DNA of 64,000 bases, from NCBI RefSeq assembly GCF_000661915.1, contig NZ_CP007509.1:3303501-3367500 (forward strand), written 5' to 3'. The notes under the pieces were generated by a model that worked only from the letters and a program-made list of their open reading frames with translations, ran no database searches and was not told where the DNA came from. The translations under genes were made by a program, and so were the position numbers. The DNA is from Stutzerimonas decontaminans (GTDB lineage Bacteria > Pseudomonadota > Gammaproteobacteria > Pseudomonadales > Pseudomonadaceae). Positions 54,416 to 62,193 of the stretch are shown here, one piece after another. Position 1 is the first letter of the stretch. The number at the start of each line of letters is the position of its first letter.

Positions 54416-55600
54416 TCACCACAGGAATTTCCCCTTCTCATAGGGCACCACGACCACGGACGAGCCTTTAGGGGCTGACTGCAGGCCGCTGGCGACCGCC
54501 TGTTCAAATGCCGGAGGCGGACTGCTGGCGTGCATCGGCCCCTGCGGCGGTTCTGGGTCGGGCTTGGTGTCGTCGAAGTAGCCGTTCTGCACGACCGACC
54601 TGCAGAAGCCGAACGACACATCCAGGCGCGTGCCTTGTTGGGTGTTGCATCGACACCCCGTCAGCCCTTCATCGCTGTCGCCGACCTGCATGCGTTTGTA
54701 GTTGCGGGCGATCAGGTCGCGGTCGGTGGTGGCGATGCACACGGGCTTCGGGAAGGTCTGCGGTCCGGTCAGTGCGTCATACACCGGCGCTGATGCCGGC
54801 AGGTCCTGCACCCTGGGCACGCGCTTGCCCAGATATTGCTCGACGGTGAGCGGTGCGGCCTGTTCGGTGTCGGCGCTTGGCCGGATGAAGGCGCCGACCG
54901 TATCCCGCACCTGATCGACCATGCTGCCGGCCGGCGCGCTGGTTGCGGTCGCGGCTTGCGCTTTCTCGGCTGCGTAGCGCTCGTAGGCGCGATAAACGAG
55001 GATGCCGGCACCCACCAGCACGCAGATGGCCAAGATGAACTTGGTCGGCACCTTGGCCTGGAAGTGGTGCTTGGCGTTGCTGCTGGTGTAGGCACCGAAG
55101 TAGCGCTTATCCAGGCGCAGCGACTTTTTGTCGGCGTCCTTGAAGCTGGTCTTCAGCTCGACCTTCTCTACGACGACTTCCGACTCGAAGCGCAGCAGTT
55201 GGGCGGATTTGAAGACGCGCCAGTAGTGAATGTGCGTGTTGCACAGCCGACGAAGGTGAACATCGAGATAGCGCGGGTCCTGGGTGACGAGGTGAACCTC
55301 ATGGCCCTGGTGGCGCATGGTCTCGAAGCGGGTGATGTGCTCCGGTGGCCGCGCCCGTGGATCGCGTGAACCGAACCAGCCCTGCGCTTCGTCGACGACG
55401 ATGATCGAATCGTTCGGCAGCTCGAACCACTTCTCGGGGTCTTCGAACTCGAACCACTGCGCTTGCAGCTGATCGGGTTTGAGGCCGTTGATGTTGTGGA
55501 AGTAGACGACACGGCCTTCGGCGTGGGCCTTCTGGTCGACCTCGCGGATGGTGTTCAGGGTCTTGCCATGGCCGGGCTTGCCGGTACGGATAACGAGCAT
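54416..55600 (-). CDS. Zot-like assembly ATPase (pI)
   Basis: 394 aa. Walker A GKPGHGKT (7-14), Walker B SIIVVDEAQ, then a single membrane helix (about 187-204) and a periplasmic C-terminus. It drives extrusion of filamentous phage through the inner membrane. No secretin gene is seen, so it presumably uses a host secretin. Confidence 0.93.
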   Translation of the reverse strand: MLVIRTGKPGHGKTLNTIREVDQKAHAEGRVVYFHNINGLKPDQLQAQWFEFEDPEKWFELPNDSIIVVDEAQGWFGSRDPRARPPEHITRFETMRHQGHEVHLVTQDPRYLDVHLRRLCNTHIHYWRVFKSAQLLRFESEVVVEKVELKTSFKDADKKSLRLDKRYFGAYTSSNAKHHFQAKVPTKFILAICVLVGAGILVYRAYERYAAEKAQAATATSAPAGSMVDQVRDTVGAFIRPSADTEQAAPLTVEQYLGKRVPRVQDLPASAPVYDALTGPQTFPKPVCIATTDRDLIARNYKRMQVGDSDEGLTGCRCNTQQGTRLDVSFGFCRSVVQNGYFDDTKPDPEPPQGPMHASSPPPAFEQAVASGLQSAPKGSSVVVVPYEKGKFLW

Positions 55601-55612
55601 GACGGCGCCTCC

Positions 55613-55939
55613 TTATGCGTCGATGGAGGTGCCGCCCGGCTTGCGCCAGACCTGATTGCGGCGACGGTCAGTTGCCTTGTCGATCCCGGCGAGCATGAAG
55701 CGCGTCGAAATGGCGGCGAAATACAGGTTCACCACCACATCGAACTTGGCCAGCCCGAGAACGCCCTGGATCACCGGCCCGACATCACCCATCAGCCCGA
55801 ACAGGTAATCCTGCGCCTGGCCAATGATGAGGTTGAAGCCCAGGTAGGTGACGAAGCCGAAGCCGAGGATCTTCAGCACCATCTTCACCAGTGGGCCGAG
55901 GATGATGACGAGCATCTGCACGAAGAAGAGAAACTGCAT
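55613..55939 (-). CDS. Minor coat protein pVI-like (DUF2523)
   Basis: 108 aa, three hydrophobic segments (MQFLFFVQMLVIILGPLV, GFGFVTYLGFNLIIG, VVNLYFAAISTRFML). DUF2523-type, at the place of Pf pVI, between pIII and Zot. Shares a base with the pIII stop (start 55939). Confidence 0.85.
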   Translation of the reverse strand: MQFLFFVQMLVIILGPLVKMVLKILGFGFVTYLGFNLIIGQAQDYLFGLMGDVGPVIQGVLGLAKFDVVVNLYFAAISTRFMLAGIDKATDRRRNQVWRKPGGTSIDA

Positions 55940-57309
55940 TACTGACCTCCTACGCCGCGACCCACATACAGGGCAGCGAGAACGGTAGCCACAGCCACGA
56001 ACAGGCCGCTCAGGTCACTGGCGGCGCGACAGAGGGGCTCGTAACTGATCTGGAAAGAGCGCCCGCCACCGGTGCGCAAGCTGAAGCTTTCGGCGCTGGG
56101 GCAAGTGGCAGGCAGAAAGCGAGTGCCCTGGTTGACGAAGGACGGCAGCTGAATCTCGGCGCCTTCCTCGAGCTTGAACTTGTCGCCCTGGACGGCGGAT
56201 TCGATGGCCGGTTTGTGCTTCTCGAAGTCGGCCTGTTCTTCGGCGTGGCAGCGCAGTTCCTTTTGCTGGCGGAGGATCGCGCACTGGACGGCATCGCCGA
56301 CGCACTTCACCTCGGCATCACAGGCTTCGCCTTCTACGCCGGGCTTCTCGCACTTGTAGGGGTCTTTGGCAGGGTCGCATTTGCCATCGCCTTCACCTTC
56401 ACCTTCACCTTCACCTTCGCCCTCACCGTCCCCTTCGCCTTCGCCTTCGCCTTCGCCGTCTCCCTCACCATCTCCCTCGCCTTCACCATCTCCCTCGCCA
56501 TCCCCATCGTCGTCCCCATCCCCTTCGCCGGGTTCCTCGGTGTTGTCACAGCCGCCCACCTCGACCTCGGGATCACATGGCGGCGGCGGTTCCTTGCTGC
56601 AATAGGTGCCGTTCCAGGCATATCCGTCTGGGCAGTTGTTATCGGGATCAGGTGTTGGGGTTTCGTCGGGGTCGGTCTGCTGACCGGGATTGCCCGGTTC
56701 CTTGCGGGTGTCTTCGTTGCACTCGACGCCGTTGCCGGTGTAGCTGTAAACGCCAAACACGCCCGGCGGGTTGCCGCTGCTGTAGACGTAAACGTTGGTG
56801 GCCGCAGTGAAGCCAAAGGCGTACTGGCAGCTGTTGGCGCAGACCGAACCCGGCGGTTCGATCACCGGCTGGCCTACCGCTTCTTTCATCTTGTGTTCGT
56901 GGGTGACGACCTGGCCGATGGTGGCTTCGCAGCGATTGGGGGCCTCGCACAGTCCGGTTGAAGCGTTGTAATTGGCGCCGTTAGGGCAGCTATCGCCTGA
57001 GCGAGTGGCACGCCGAGGTGTGCCCGAAAGGATGTAAGTGGGCGAGCCATCCTGTCCGGTACTTTTAGTGGTGCGAATGAAATAGCACCAGTACTGGGTC
57101 GGGGTCGCAAACTGGGCATAGGCATGCCGATAGGAGTAGTTGTCGCTTTCGGCAGGAACGTAGTTTCGGCAGGCGGTTTCCGGATCAGGGTACTGGGTTC
57201 CGCCAGTTGTGGTGGTCCAGTAGTAATCAACCGCAAATGCCGGATTGACGAGAAAGAGCGAGGCGGCAACCAGCGCAACTGACGATAAGCCGCGACGAAT
57301 AATGGACAT
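55939..57309 (-). CDS. Adsorption/attachment protein pIII (CoaA-like)
   Basis: 456 aa from MSIIRRGLSSVALVAASLFL with GGAGG upstream. Sec signal, N-terminal Cys-rich domains, a GE/GD-only linker (about residues 258-305), a C-terminal domain and a final membrane anchor. Tip protein that binds pili/receptors and anchors the phage end. Cysteine pairs are numerous. Confidence 0.88.
   Translation of the reverse strand: MSIIRRGLSSVALVAASLFLVNPAFAVDYYWTTTTGGTQYPDPETACRNYVPAESDNYSYRHAYAQFATPTQYWCYFIRTTKSTGQDGSPTYILSGTPRRATRSGDSCPNGANYNASTGLCEAPNRCEATIGQVVTHEHKMKEAVGQPVIEPPGSVCANSCQYAFGFTAATNVYVYSSGNPPGVFGVYSYTGNGVECNEDTRKEPGNPGQQTDPDETPTPDPDNNCPDGYAWNGTYCSKEPPPPCDPEVEVGGCDNTEEPGEGDGDDDGDGEGDGEGEGDGEGDGEGEGEGEGDGEGEGEGEGEGEGDGKCDPAKDPYKCEKPGVEGEACDAEVKCVGDAVQCAILRQQKELRCHAEEQADFEKHKPAIESAVQGDKFKLEEGAEIQLPSFVNQGTRFLPATCPSAESFSLRTGGGRSFQISYEPLCRAASDLSGLFVAVATVLAALYVGRGVGGQ
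56378..56540 (-). repeat. Hexamer-repeat tract encoding an acidic glycine linker
   Basis: Variations of CCTTCA/CCTTCG on the plus strand repeat over about 150 bp and translate on the minus strand as (GEGEGDGE)n. Equivalent in place to the glycine linkers of M13 pIII. Repeat number can change by slippage. Confidence 0.85.
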
Positions 57310-57317
57310 TACGCCTC

Positions 57318-57389
57318 CTACACCCGCCCAAAAAACACGAGATAAAACGCCAGGGTGGTGAGGATCAGGACGTACAGTTCGTAGCTCAT
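57318..57389 (-). CDS. Tiny membrane protein between pVIII and pIII
   Basis: 23 aa, MSYELYVLILTTLAFYLVFF then GRV. One hydrophobic helix; ends 8 bp before pIII. It fits a minor coat protein (pIX-like) or leader. Too short to assign by sequence; no other evidence. Confidence 0.5.
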   Translation of the reverse strand: MSYELYVLILTTLAFYLVFFGRV

Positions 57390-57408
57390 GGCGTTTCCCT
57401 GGAAGAGA

Positions 57409-57430
57409 AAACCCCGCCGGAGCGGGGTTT
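57409..57430 (-). terminator. Terminator after the major coat gene
   Basis: AAACCCCGC/GCGGGGTTT with TTTTCTC on the minus side. Filamentous phages place a terminator right after gene VIII to raise its level over pIII. Confidence 0.9.
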
Positions 57431-57464
57431 GTTTGCTTCGGCACATGCAGTGCGCGGTTCCCGG

Positions 57465-57674
57465 TTACAGGGCGCGGCGCATGTACTTGAACGCCATCGC
57501 GGCGATGATCACGGCGAACACCGCCCAGCCGATGGTGCCGACGTCGGTGCCCGCGGTATCCAGCGCCGCGGTGGCTTCGGCCGGGACTGCCGCGTAGACG
57601 GAGCCGGCAGCAGCCGAGAGGGCAACGGCAGCGCCGAGGCCGATTTTCTTGATGAAGTGCTTGTTCAGTTGCAT
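57465..57674 (-). CDS. Major coat protein pVIII (CoaB-like)
   Basis: 69 aa precursor. Signal peptide 1-28 (KKIGLGAAVALSAAAGSVYA), mature protein acidic N-terminus (VPAEATAALDTA), membrane helix (IGWAVFAVIIAAMAF) and basic end KYMRRAL: the classic major coat plan. Terminator follows. Confidence 0.93.
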   Translation of the reverse strand: MQLNKHFIKKIGLGAAVALSAAAGSVYAAVPAEATAALDTAGTDVGTIGWAVFAVIIAAMAFKYMRRAL

Positions 57675-57684
57675 GGGTGATACC

Positions 57685-57900
57685 TCACTGTTTCAGGGCT
57701 TTTTTCAGGACCAGGAAACCGAACACGGTGGCGAACAGAACAATCGCTTCGCCTTGCAGCTCGGAGACTTGGTCCCAGGTCAGTGCAGAGCCGTAGAGGC
57801 TTTGCATTTCCTCGACCGTGAGAGCGACCAGCGAGCCGGAGCAGATGGGCGAGCCATCGGCGCCTTGCAGCCAGTCACCGTCACAGGCGAGGAAATTCAT
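57685..57900 (-). CDS. Minor coat-like protein (pVII/pIX analogue)
   Basis: 71 aa. Polar N-terminus with two cysteines, C-terminal membrane helix (AIVLFATVFGFLVLKKALKQ). Overlaps the 59-aa gene upstream (ATGA). Likely a minor coat protein. Confidence 0.75.
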   Translation of the reverse strand: MNFLACDGDWLQGADGSPICSGSLVALTVEEMQSLYGSALTWDQVSELQGEAIVLFATVFGFLVLKKALKQ

Positions 57901-58076
57901 TCGCCGGCCTGCTCAAGGTCGGCGGTTTGTTCGGAGGGTTCGCAGTCAGGGCAGACGGCGAAGTGGGGCGGCAGGCTGAGGTCTGGCAGCAGGTCGCTTT
58001 GCGGCGCGGGCAGCGCCATGAGCTTGCCCATGTCGTTTCCGCAGCAGTCGCAGTACACCCGGTCATCGATCAGCAT
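57897..58076 (-). CDS. Small zinc-ribbon-like phage protein
   Basis: 59 aa. MLIDDRVYCDCCGNDMGKLM then HFAVCPDCEPS: two cysteine pairs. GGGAGG upstream. At the place of the small unknown gene between pV and coat genes of Pf phages (as PA0721). Function unknown. Confidence 0.7.
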   Translation of the reverse strand: MLIDDRVYCDCCGNDMGKLMALPAPQSDLLPDLSLPPHFAVCPDCEPSEQTADLEQAGE

Positions 58077-58091
58077 GGCCGCCCCTCCCGA

Positions 58092-58451
58092 TTAGTTGGC
58101 CTTGGCCGGGTCGCCGGCTTTGGCCTGGGGTTGAGCTGGGGTGCGCGGGGTTTCAGCAGCGACGCGGGTCTGAACGGCTTCGAGCTGGAGCGCCAGATTC
58201 TTGCCCTTGTTCTGCCCACCACGGGCAATCTCGAAATGGATACGCACCAGTTGCAGCGGCTCGAACTTGGCGCCGGCTGCGAAGATCTCGTCGGCTACTT
58301 CGTCCGCTGCTGCCATGCCGATGATCGACAGGCCGTGTTCGGTCTTGCCGTCCGGCTCATCGCCGTAGAAGACCTTGATGTACTTCTGGCCGGCTTCGCC
58401 GTCGAAGCGTTGAGTGCCGAGAAATGCAACTTCCATAGTCGAACGTGCCAT
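58092..58451 (-). CDS. ssDNA-binding protein pV (DUF1293)
   Basis: 119 aa. MEVAFLGTQRFDGEAGQKYIKVFYGDEPDGKTEHGLSIIGM matches the Pf1 pV/DUF1293 family. It coats single-stranded phage DNA before assembly. C-terminus is proline/alanine-rich and disordered. Confidence 0.88.
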   Translation of the reverse strand: MARSTMEVAFLGTQRFDGEAGQKYIKVFYGDEPDGKTEHGLSIIGMAAADEVADEIFAAGAKFEPLQLVRIHFEIARGGQNKGKNLALQLEAVQTRVAAETPRTPAQPQAKAGDPAKAN

Positions 58452-58720
58452 CTTGGGTTTCCTCTCTCTAGTTGCGCTTTATTGCGCTGCTTTGCTTTCT
58501 GCAGGCCGAGCGATTCCGAACGAGTGAAAAAGCAATTTCACTGCGACCGGCTTGTTACTTGGCTTGCGGGTTATCTATAGCTGCATTTAAACGTTCTTGG
58601 AACAACTATTTACCAAGTATTAAAACATTCAATACTTCATTTCTTAATGAGACGAATAGTGCTGAATTGACACTTTCCACTTGAGCAAACATTAATTTAA
58701 TTAATCATCCGCAACGCTGT
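58452..58720 (-). promoter_or_regulatory. AT-rich gap upstream of pV
   Basis: 269 bp, no gene. It is markedly AT-richer than neighbours and carries the second 22-bp repeat (58664-58685). CTATAGATAAC on the minus strand is a likely -10 region for the coat gene operon. AGAGGAAACC precedes pV. Confidence 0.5.
58664..58685. repeat. 22-bp repeat copy B (before pV)
   Basis: GAATTGACACT core; 18 of 22 bases equal copy A at 54292-54313, same orientation. Confidence 0.6.
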
Positions 58721-59122
58721 TTAACACCAAGGGCTCTGCCCTTGTAATCCCGCTCTTGCCGCCGAGGGCTCGGGAGCGCGGGAGGGAAAAGCGCTCCCGC
58801 ACTCACGAGCGGAGGCTGTTTCGGTTCGTGCAGGGTCAAGGGTGCGCTCCGCCCGTGCTTCCGTTCGCCGGATCGGTGAGGCGTGATCCGACGAGCCGGG
58901 AGCGCGGCCCTGGACCTGTTCGGCTGCGCGCTCAGCCTTATAACGCTCAGCGACATAGCGACGCAGCTCGACGAGGGACCGGTGTTTCGTTGGCTCGCCG
59001 CCATCCAATGGAATGAACAACGGAACGTCGCGGCGATAGGTAACGTGCCCGTACAGCTCTCCGCCAACGGTCAGCTCCCGCCCGATCTCATGCCAATTAG
59101 GCGACGCGATACGAACCTGCAT
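58721..59122 (-). CDS. Unknown filamentous phage protein
   Basis: 133 aa from [17 protein letters not shown], 11 bp after the preceding stop. [32 protein letters not shown] is the conserved-looking part; the tail is Arg/Ala-rich and low in complexity. A longer frame to 59515 exists but collides with the 112-aa gene. Function unknown. Confidence 0.6.
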   Translation of the reverse strand: MQVRIASPNWHEIGRELTVGGELYGHVTYRRDVPLFIPLDGGEPTKHRSLVELRRYVAERYKAERAAEQVQGRAPGSSDHASPIRRTEARAERTLDPARTETASARECGSAFPSRAPEPSAARAGLQGQSPWC

Positions 59123-59133
59123 CCGCTTACGCC

Positions 59134-59472
59134 CTACCCCACCAGCTCGAACGGTTCGTGGATCGGGACGAAAGGCGTTGGCCTGCCAGTGTCGAGCACA
59201 ACGCTCCACCACTTCGCGGGGCGGTCGGGTGGCGTGTGCTTCTCGCAGATAAAGGCCGGTTCCACTGTCCAGTCCGAAAGCAGAGGCTGCCAGGTTCCAC
59301 CGACGCAGCCCATTTGCAGCGTGCGAATCGGCCGCGCATAGGCGGGGCGGCATTGGGCGCAGGGTGTGGACCGGGAGGGACCGGGGTTCGCCATTTCGCG
59401 TCTGGACCAGCAGACAGAGCAGTCGCAGTCCTGGGCGTGCGGAAGGCGTTGATAGCTGGCCGGCTTCTGCAT
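59134..59472 (-). CDS. Cysteine-rich filamentous phage protein
   Basis: 112 aa. HAQDCDCSVCWSRREMANPGP and CAQCRP are metal-binding-like pairs; KWWSVVLDTGRP follows. GGAGG precedes the ATG. Function unknown; located like PA0718/0719 of Pf4. Confidence 0.65.
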   Translation of the reverse strand: MQKPASYQRLPHAQDCDCSVCWSRREMANPGPSRSTPCAQCRPAYARPIRTLQMGCVGGTWQPLLSDWTVEPAFICEKHTPPDRPAKWWSVVLDTGRPTPFVPIHEPFELVG

Positions 59473-59511
59473 AGGTCATCCCCTCCCCTGGCTTTCCGTA
59501 GACGGCGCGGA

Positions 59512-59685
59512 TCATGCGGAGCGCTCCTGTTCATTGGTGCTGGGCGCAACCTGGGCGAAGGACGCTTCCAGGCGGATGACGATTTCGGCGTTCAGGGAGC
59601 GGCGAGCAGCCCAAGCGGACTGCTCGACCTGGGCGCGGAGTGCAGCAGGCATGCGCAGCTTGAATTGCGGGTCTGTGCGGCTCAT
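59512..59685 (-). CDS. Arc-type ribbon-helix-helix regulator
   Basis: 57 aa. TDPQFKLRMPAALRAQVEQSAWAARRSLNAEIVIRLEASF is the Arc/MetJ DNA-binding fold. ATG overlaps the previous stop. Confidence 0.85.
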   Translation of the reverse strand: MSRTDPQFKLRMPAALRAQVEQSAWAARRSLNAEIVIRLEASFAQVAPSTNEQERSA

Positions 59686-59831
59686 TGGTTCACCCCCGGA
59701 AACCGCACCAGACGGGTGTTGGCCAGCTTCACGCTCTCGACGGCGCCAGTTCTGACCCAGCCAGCGACCATATCTACGGATATACCGGCCAGAGCGGCGA
59801 AGGCGGCTTGCGTATAGAGAGGAGGATTCAT
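59682..59831 (-). CDS. Small HTH protein
   Basis: 49 aa, MNPPLYTQAAFAALAGISVD then VAGWVRTGAVESVKLANTRLV: an excisionase/MerR-like helix-turn-helix. Linked by ATGA overlaps on both sides. Unknown role. Confidence 0.75.
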   Translation of the reverse strand: MNPPLYTQAAFAALAGISVDMVAGWVRTGAVESVKLANTRLVRFPGVNQ

Positions 59832-60043
59832 GCAGTCCACTCCTGTTCCAACAGCCAGCTACGCAGCAGCGCACTGTTAATCATGCGGCGCTTGCCGAGC
59901 TTTACGGTGGGGAGTACGCCCCGGTAGACCCAGGCGCGGGCCATGGAGCATGTCAGGCCATTACGTTCCGCCCAGGCTTCGACGGTTTCCACGTCCTGCT
60001 GTGGGGCGATCAGCTTTGAAGGTTCTAGCTCTTCCAGTTCCAT
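59828..60043 (-). CDS. Excisionase-like regulator (XisF-like)
   Basis: 71 aa. VEAWAERNGLTCSMARAWVYRGVLPTVKLGKRRMINSALLRSWLLEQEW is a winged HTH of the excisionase type. It is divergent from the repressor, as XisF4 in Pf4, and first in the replication/excision operon. Confidence 0.82.
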   Translation of the reverse strand: MELEELEPSKLIAPQQDVETVEAWAERNGLTCSMARAWVYRGVLPTVKLGKRRMINSALLRSWLLEQEWTA

Positions 60044-60084
60044 GCTCGTTCCGTCACTATTCGTGGCAGTAAGCGCACCTGCGC

Positions 60085-60150
60085 TGATGAATTATTTATC
60101 ACGGGGCAAATGTACCAGTGATGAACTATTTATCAATAAATTATTCATCA
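60085..60150. promoter_or_regulatory. Pf-type immunity operators
   Basis: TGATGAATTATTTATCA (60085), TGATGAACTATTTATCA (60119) and a reversed, 14/17 copy at 60134-60150 in the AT-rich gap between xis and repressor genes. Confidence 0.8.
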
Positions 60151-60169
60151 TTGTTAAGAGCTTTTTGGA

Positions 60170-60439
60170 ATGATAGAAGAGCGGCTTAGAACGCTTGTTC
60201 GTCATCTCGGCGCGACAAAGCTGGCCGAAAGCACCGCTATCAAGGAACGCCAGCGATGGCAGACCGTAGCGACCAATAGAAAGGTGAAAGCCAGGATCGA
60301 AGACATGGAAGAGCTGCTGAAAGCTTTTCCGCAGTACGAGCTTTGGCTTTGGAAAGGCGAAGTCGATCCGGCCCAGGGGCAATACTCTCCAGGCTATGAA
60401 GAGGCCCATTCAAACTTGCCCAATCAAAGCGCGGTATAG
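60170..60439 (+). CDS. Pf-type repressor C homologue
   Basis: 89 aa. An N-terminal helical DNA-binding region (ERLRTLVRHLGATKLAESTAIKERQRWQTVATNRKVKARIEDMEELLKAFP) like the Pf repressor. The place, divergent from xis with operators between, fits the immunity repressor. RT follows 81 bp downstream on the same strand. Confidence 0.8.
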   Translation: MIEERLRTLVRHLGATKLAESTAIKERQRWQTVATNRKVKARIEDMEELLKAFPQYELWLWKGEVDPAQGQYSPGYEEAHSNLPNQSAV

Positions 60440-60520
60440 CACTTACTAAAGAAGTAGCTGATAGATGGTATGTGTATGGAAAGCGCAGATTTTGAACAGC
60501 GCGGTCAGTAGACAAGGACA

Positions 60521-62137
60521 ATGGAGCCGGCCATGGACGATATAAACCCTATTGACAAAAACAGTATATCTAAAGATTTTGTTCTAGAGGCATTAACAAG
60601 GTGGAATTACTTTCCCACTCAAAAAAAAGAAAATGAGTACACCCCTCTATTACATAGCAAAAGCTTCACCCCGCTCGTTACAAAGGAACTGTCTAATCTA
60701 AACCTAACAAAAAACGAGCTAAAGTATGGTTTTGACCAAGTGGAGTTTAGACTAACGCGCCACAACTCCACTTCAAGAATACTATCAATACCTCACCCCC
60801 ACGCATACGCCATACTCTGCCACACGCTATTCGAAAACTTAGACAAAATAGAAAGCGCCACTCAAATATATAAAAACGAAAACAGCATAATAAAACCCAG
60901 CCAAGATTATGGCGATAAAATAATAACAATGGATTATGAAGACCCTCTAGAAAAAACCAACAGACTAGTCGAACAAAGCTTCGGCAAAAAGTTTATGGTT
61001 AAAGCAGACATAAGCAACTGCTTTCCTAGCATATACACACATGCATTACCCTGGGCCTTGGTTGGTTTTGAGCATGCTAAAGCGAACCGAAGCAAGGATC
61101 TTTGGTTCAACAAACTGGACACTAATTTAAGAACTATAAAAAGAGGAGAAACTCAAGGCATCGGGATCGGCCCGGCAATCTCAAACTTTATTGCCGAAAT
61201 AATACTCTCCAAGATAGATCAGGAACTTCGTCAAAAATACGCATATTATCGCTATATCGATGATTATACGTGCTATGCGAAAGACCACAGTGAAGCCATT
61301 AGCTTTATCTATGACCTTGAGAATCAGTTAAAAAGATTCAAGCTCACCTTAAACCCTCGTAAGACAGAGATTCTTGAGTTGCCATCGAGTAACGCTTGTT
61401 CCTGGGTTATAGAGCTCCAATCCAGAAGCCCTATCGGTTACTTAACTACAGAAAGCAACGAAACCATAAGCATCAAACATAGCGCTCGCGATGTCATTAG
61501 GCACCTAGAGCTAGCTCTCCATCTAAATAAAAAAGACCCCGACGGCAGCGTGCTTAAGTTCGCTGCAAAGTCAGTCATGCACCGATTAGATAGCGATGCT
61601 AAAGAGCCTTTTACACACTACCTACTGAATCTGTCATTCACCTATCCGCATTTACTTCCATTGCTCGACTCAATTTTATCTGACAGTGAAGTCAACGCCG
61701 AGAAATATACCAGACACCTCAATGATATTTTGTTAGAAAATTATCATCTCGGCCGCTCCGATGGTATGTGCTGGCCCCTTTACTACATCCACAAACACAA
61801 ACTCAAATTAGAAAACAAAAGTGCCGAAGCGATTGTGAAATCGCAAGACTGCACTGCACTTTTGCTGCTAGAGCACTTTGAAAGCTACCATGGAGCATCG
61901 ATCCCATTAATAGATAGTCTTGAAGAAGGCTATGACCAGCATAGATACTGGCTACTAACCTATCAACTTCTAAAATGGGGGAGATTAGCAGAAAAGCACT
62001 TAACACCAGCCTATGAAGTTATGCTCAAGCACGAAGTTAGTTTTTCTGCTCTCGACCAACAAACAGGACATTCAGAACAACAATTCGAAGCCATGAAAAT
62101 TCAGGCGCTATTCTCAGAGGAGCAACTCCCCTTCTAA
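60521..62137 (+). CDS. Reverse transcriptase of the defence (Abi/UG) type
   Basis: 538 aa. RT core: motif A KADISNCFPSIYTH with Asp163, motif B QGIGIGPAISNFIAEIIL, motif C YRYIDD with Asp247-Asp248. The C-terminal 250 residues are helical, as in Abi/UG antiviral RTs that lack a group II intron maturase or retron partner. AT-rich. Pf4 has an RT gene (PA0715) at the same end. Class and template unknown. AAGGAC precedes ATG 60521. Confidence 0.88.
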   Translation: MEPAMDDINPIDKNSISKDFVLEALTRWNYFPTQKKENEYTPLLHSKSFTPLVTKELSNLNLTKNELKYGFDQVEFRLTRHNSTSRILSIPHPHAYAILCHTLFENLDKIESATQIYKNENSIIKPSQDYGDKIITMDYEDPLEKTNRLVEQSFGKKFMVKADISNCFPSIYTHALPWALVGFEHAKANRSKDLWFNKLDTNLRTIKRGETQGIGIGPAISNFIAEIILSKIDQELRQKYAYYRYIDDYTCYAKDHSEAISFIYDLENQLKRFKLTLNPRKTEILELPSSNACSWVIELQSRSPIGYLTTESNETISIKHSARDVIRHLELALHLNKKDPDGSVLKFAAKSVMHRLDSDAKEPFTHYLLNLSFTYPHLLPLLDSILSDSEVNAEKYTRHLNDILLENYHLGRSDGMCWPLYYIHKHKLKLENKSAEAIVKSQDCTALLLLEHFESYHGASIPLIDSLEEGYDQHRYWLLTYQLLKWGRLAEKHLTPAYEVMLKHEVSFSALDQQTGHSEQQFEAMKIQALFSEEQLPF

Positions 62138-62141
62138 TTGG

Positions 62142-62163
62142 AAAAAAGGGGGAAGATTTATTT
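62142..62163. repeat. 22-bp A/T-rich repeat copy 1
   Basis: Ends AGATTTATTT; 19 of 22 bases equal 63429-63450. Confidence 0.55.
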
Positions 62164-62193
62164 AACAACCCGATAACTGAGCAAGGAGGCCTG

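Larger units (their letters stand above)
50512..62137. mobile_element. Pf1-like filamentous prophage (right end approximate)
   Basis: Gene order from right to left is repressor and RT (divergent), Xis-like, small regulators, pV-like, small coat proteins, pVIII, pIII, pVI, Zot, Rep, integrase, toxin-antitoxin. This is the Pf1/Pf4 order. Pf4 sits in tRNA-Gly of P. aeruginosa with its integrase end next to the tRNA, as here. No third copy of the att repeat was found up to 64000, so the right boundary is unknown. Confidence 0.88.

Noticed and set aside
58721-59515. 264-codon frame as one gene
   Set aside because: Its first half lies on another frame of the more convincing 112-aa cysteine protein; only the part from 59122 is kept.
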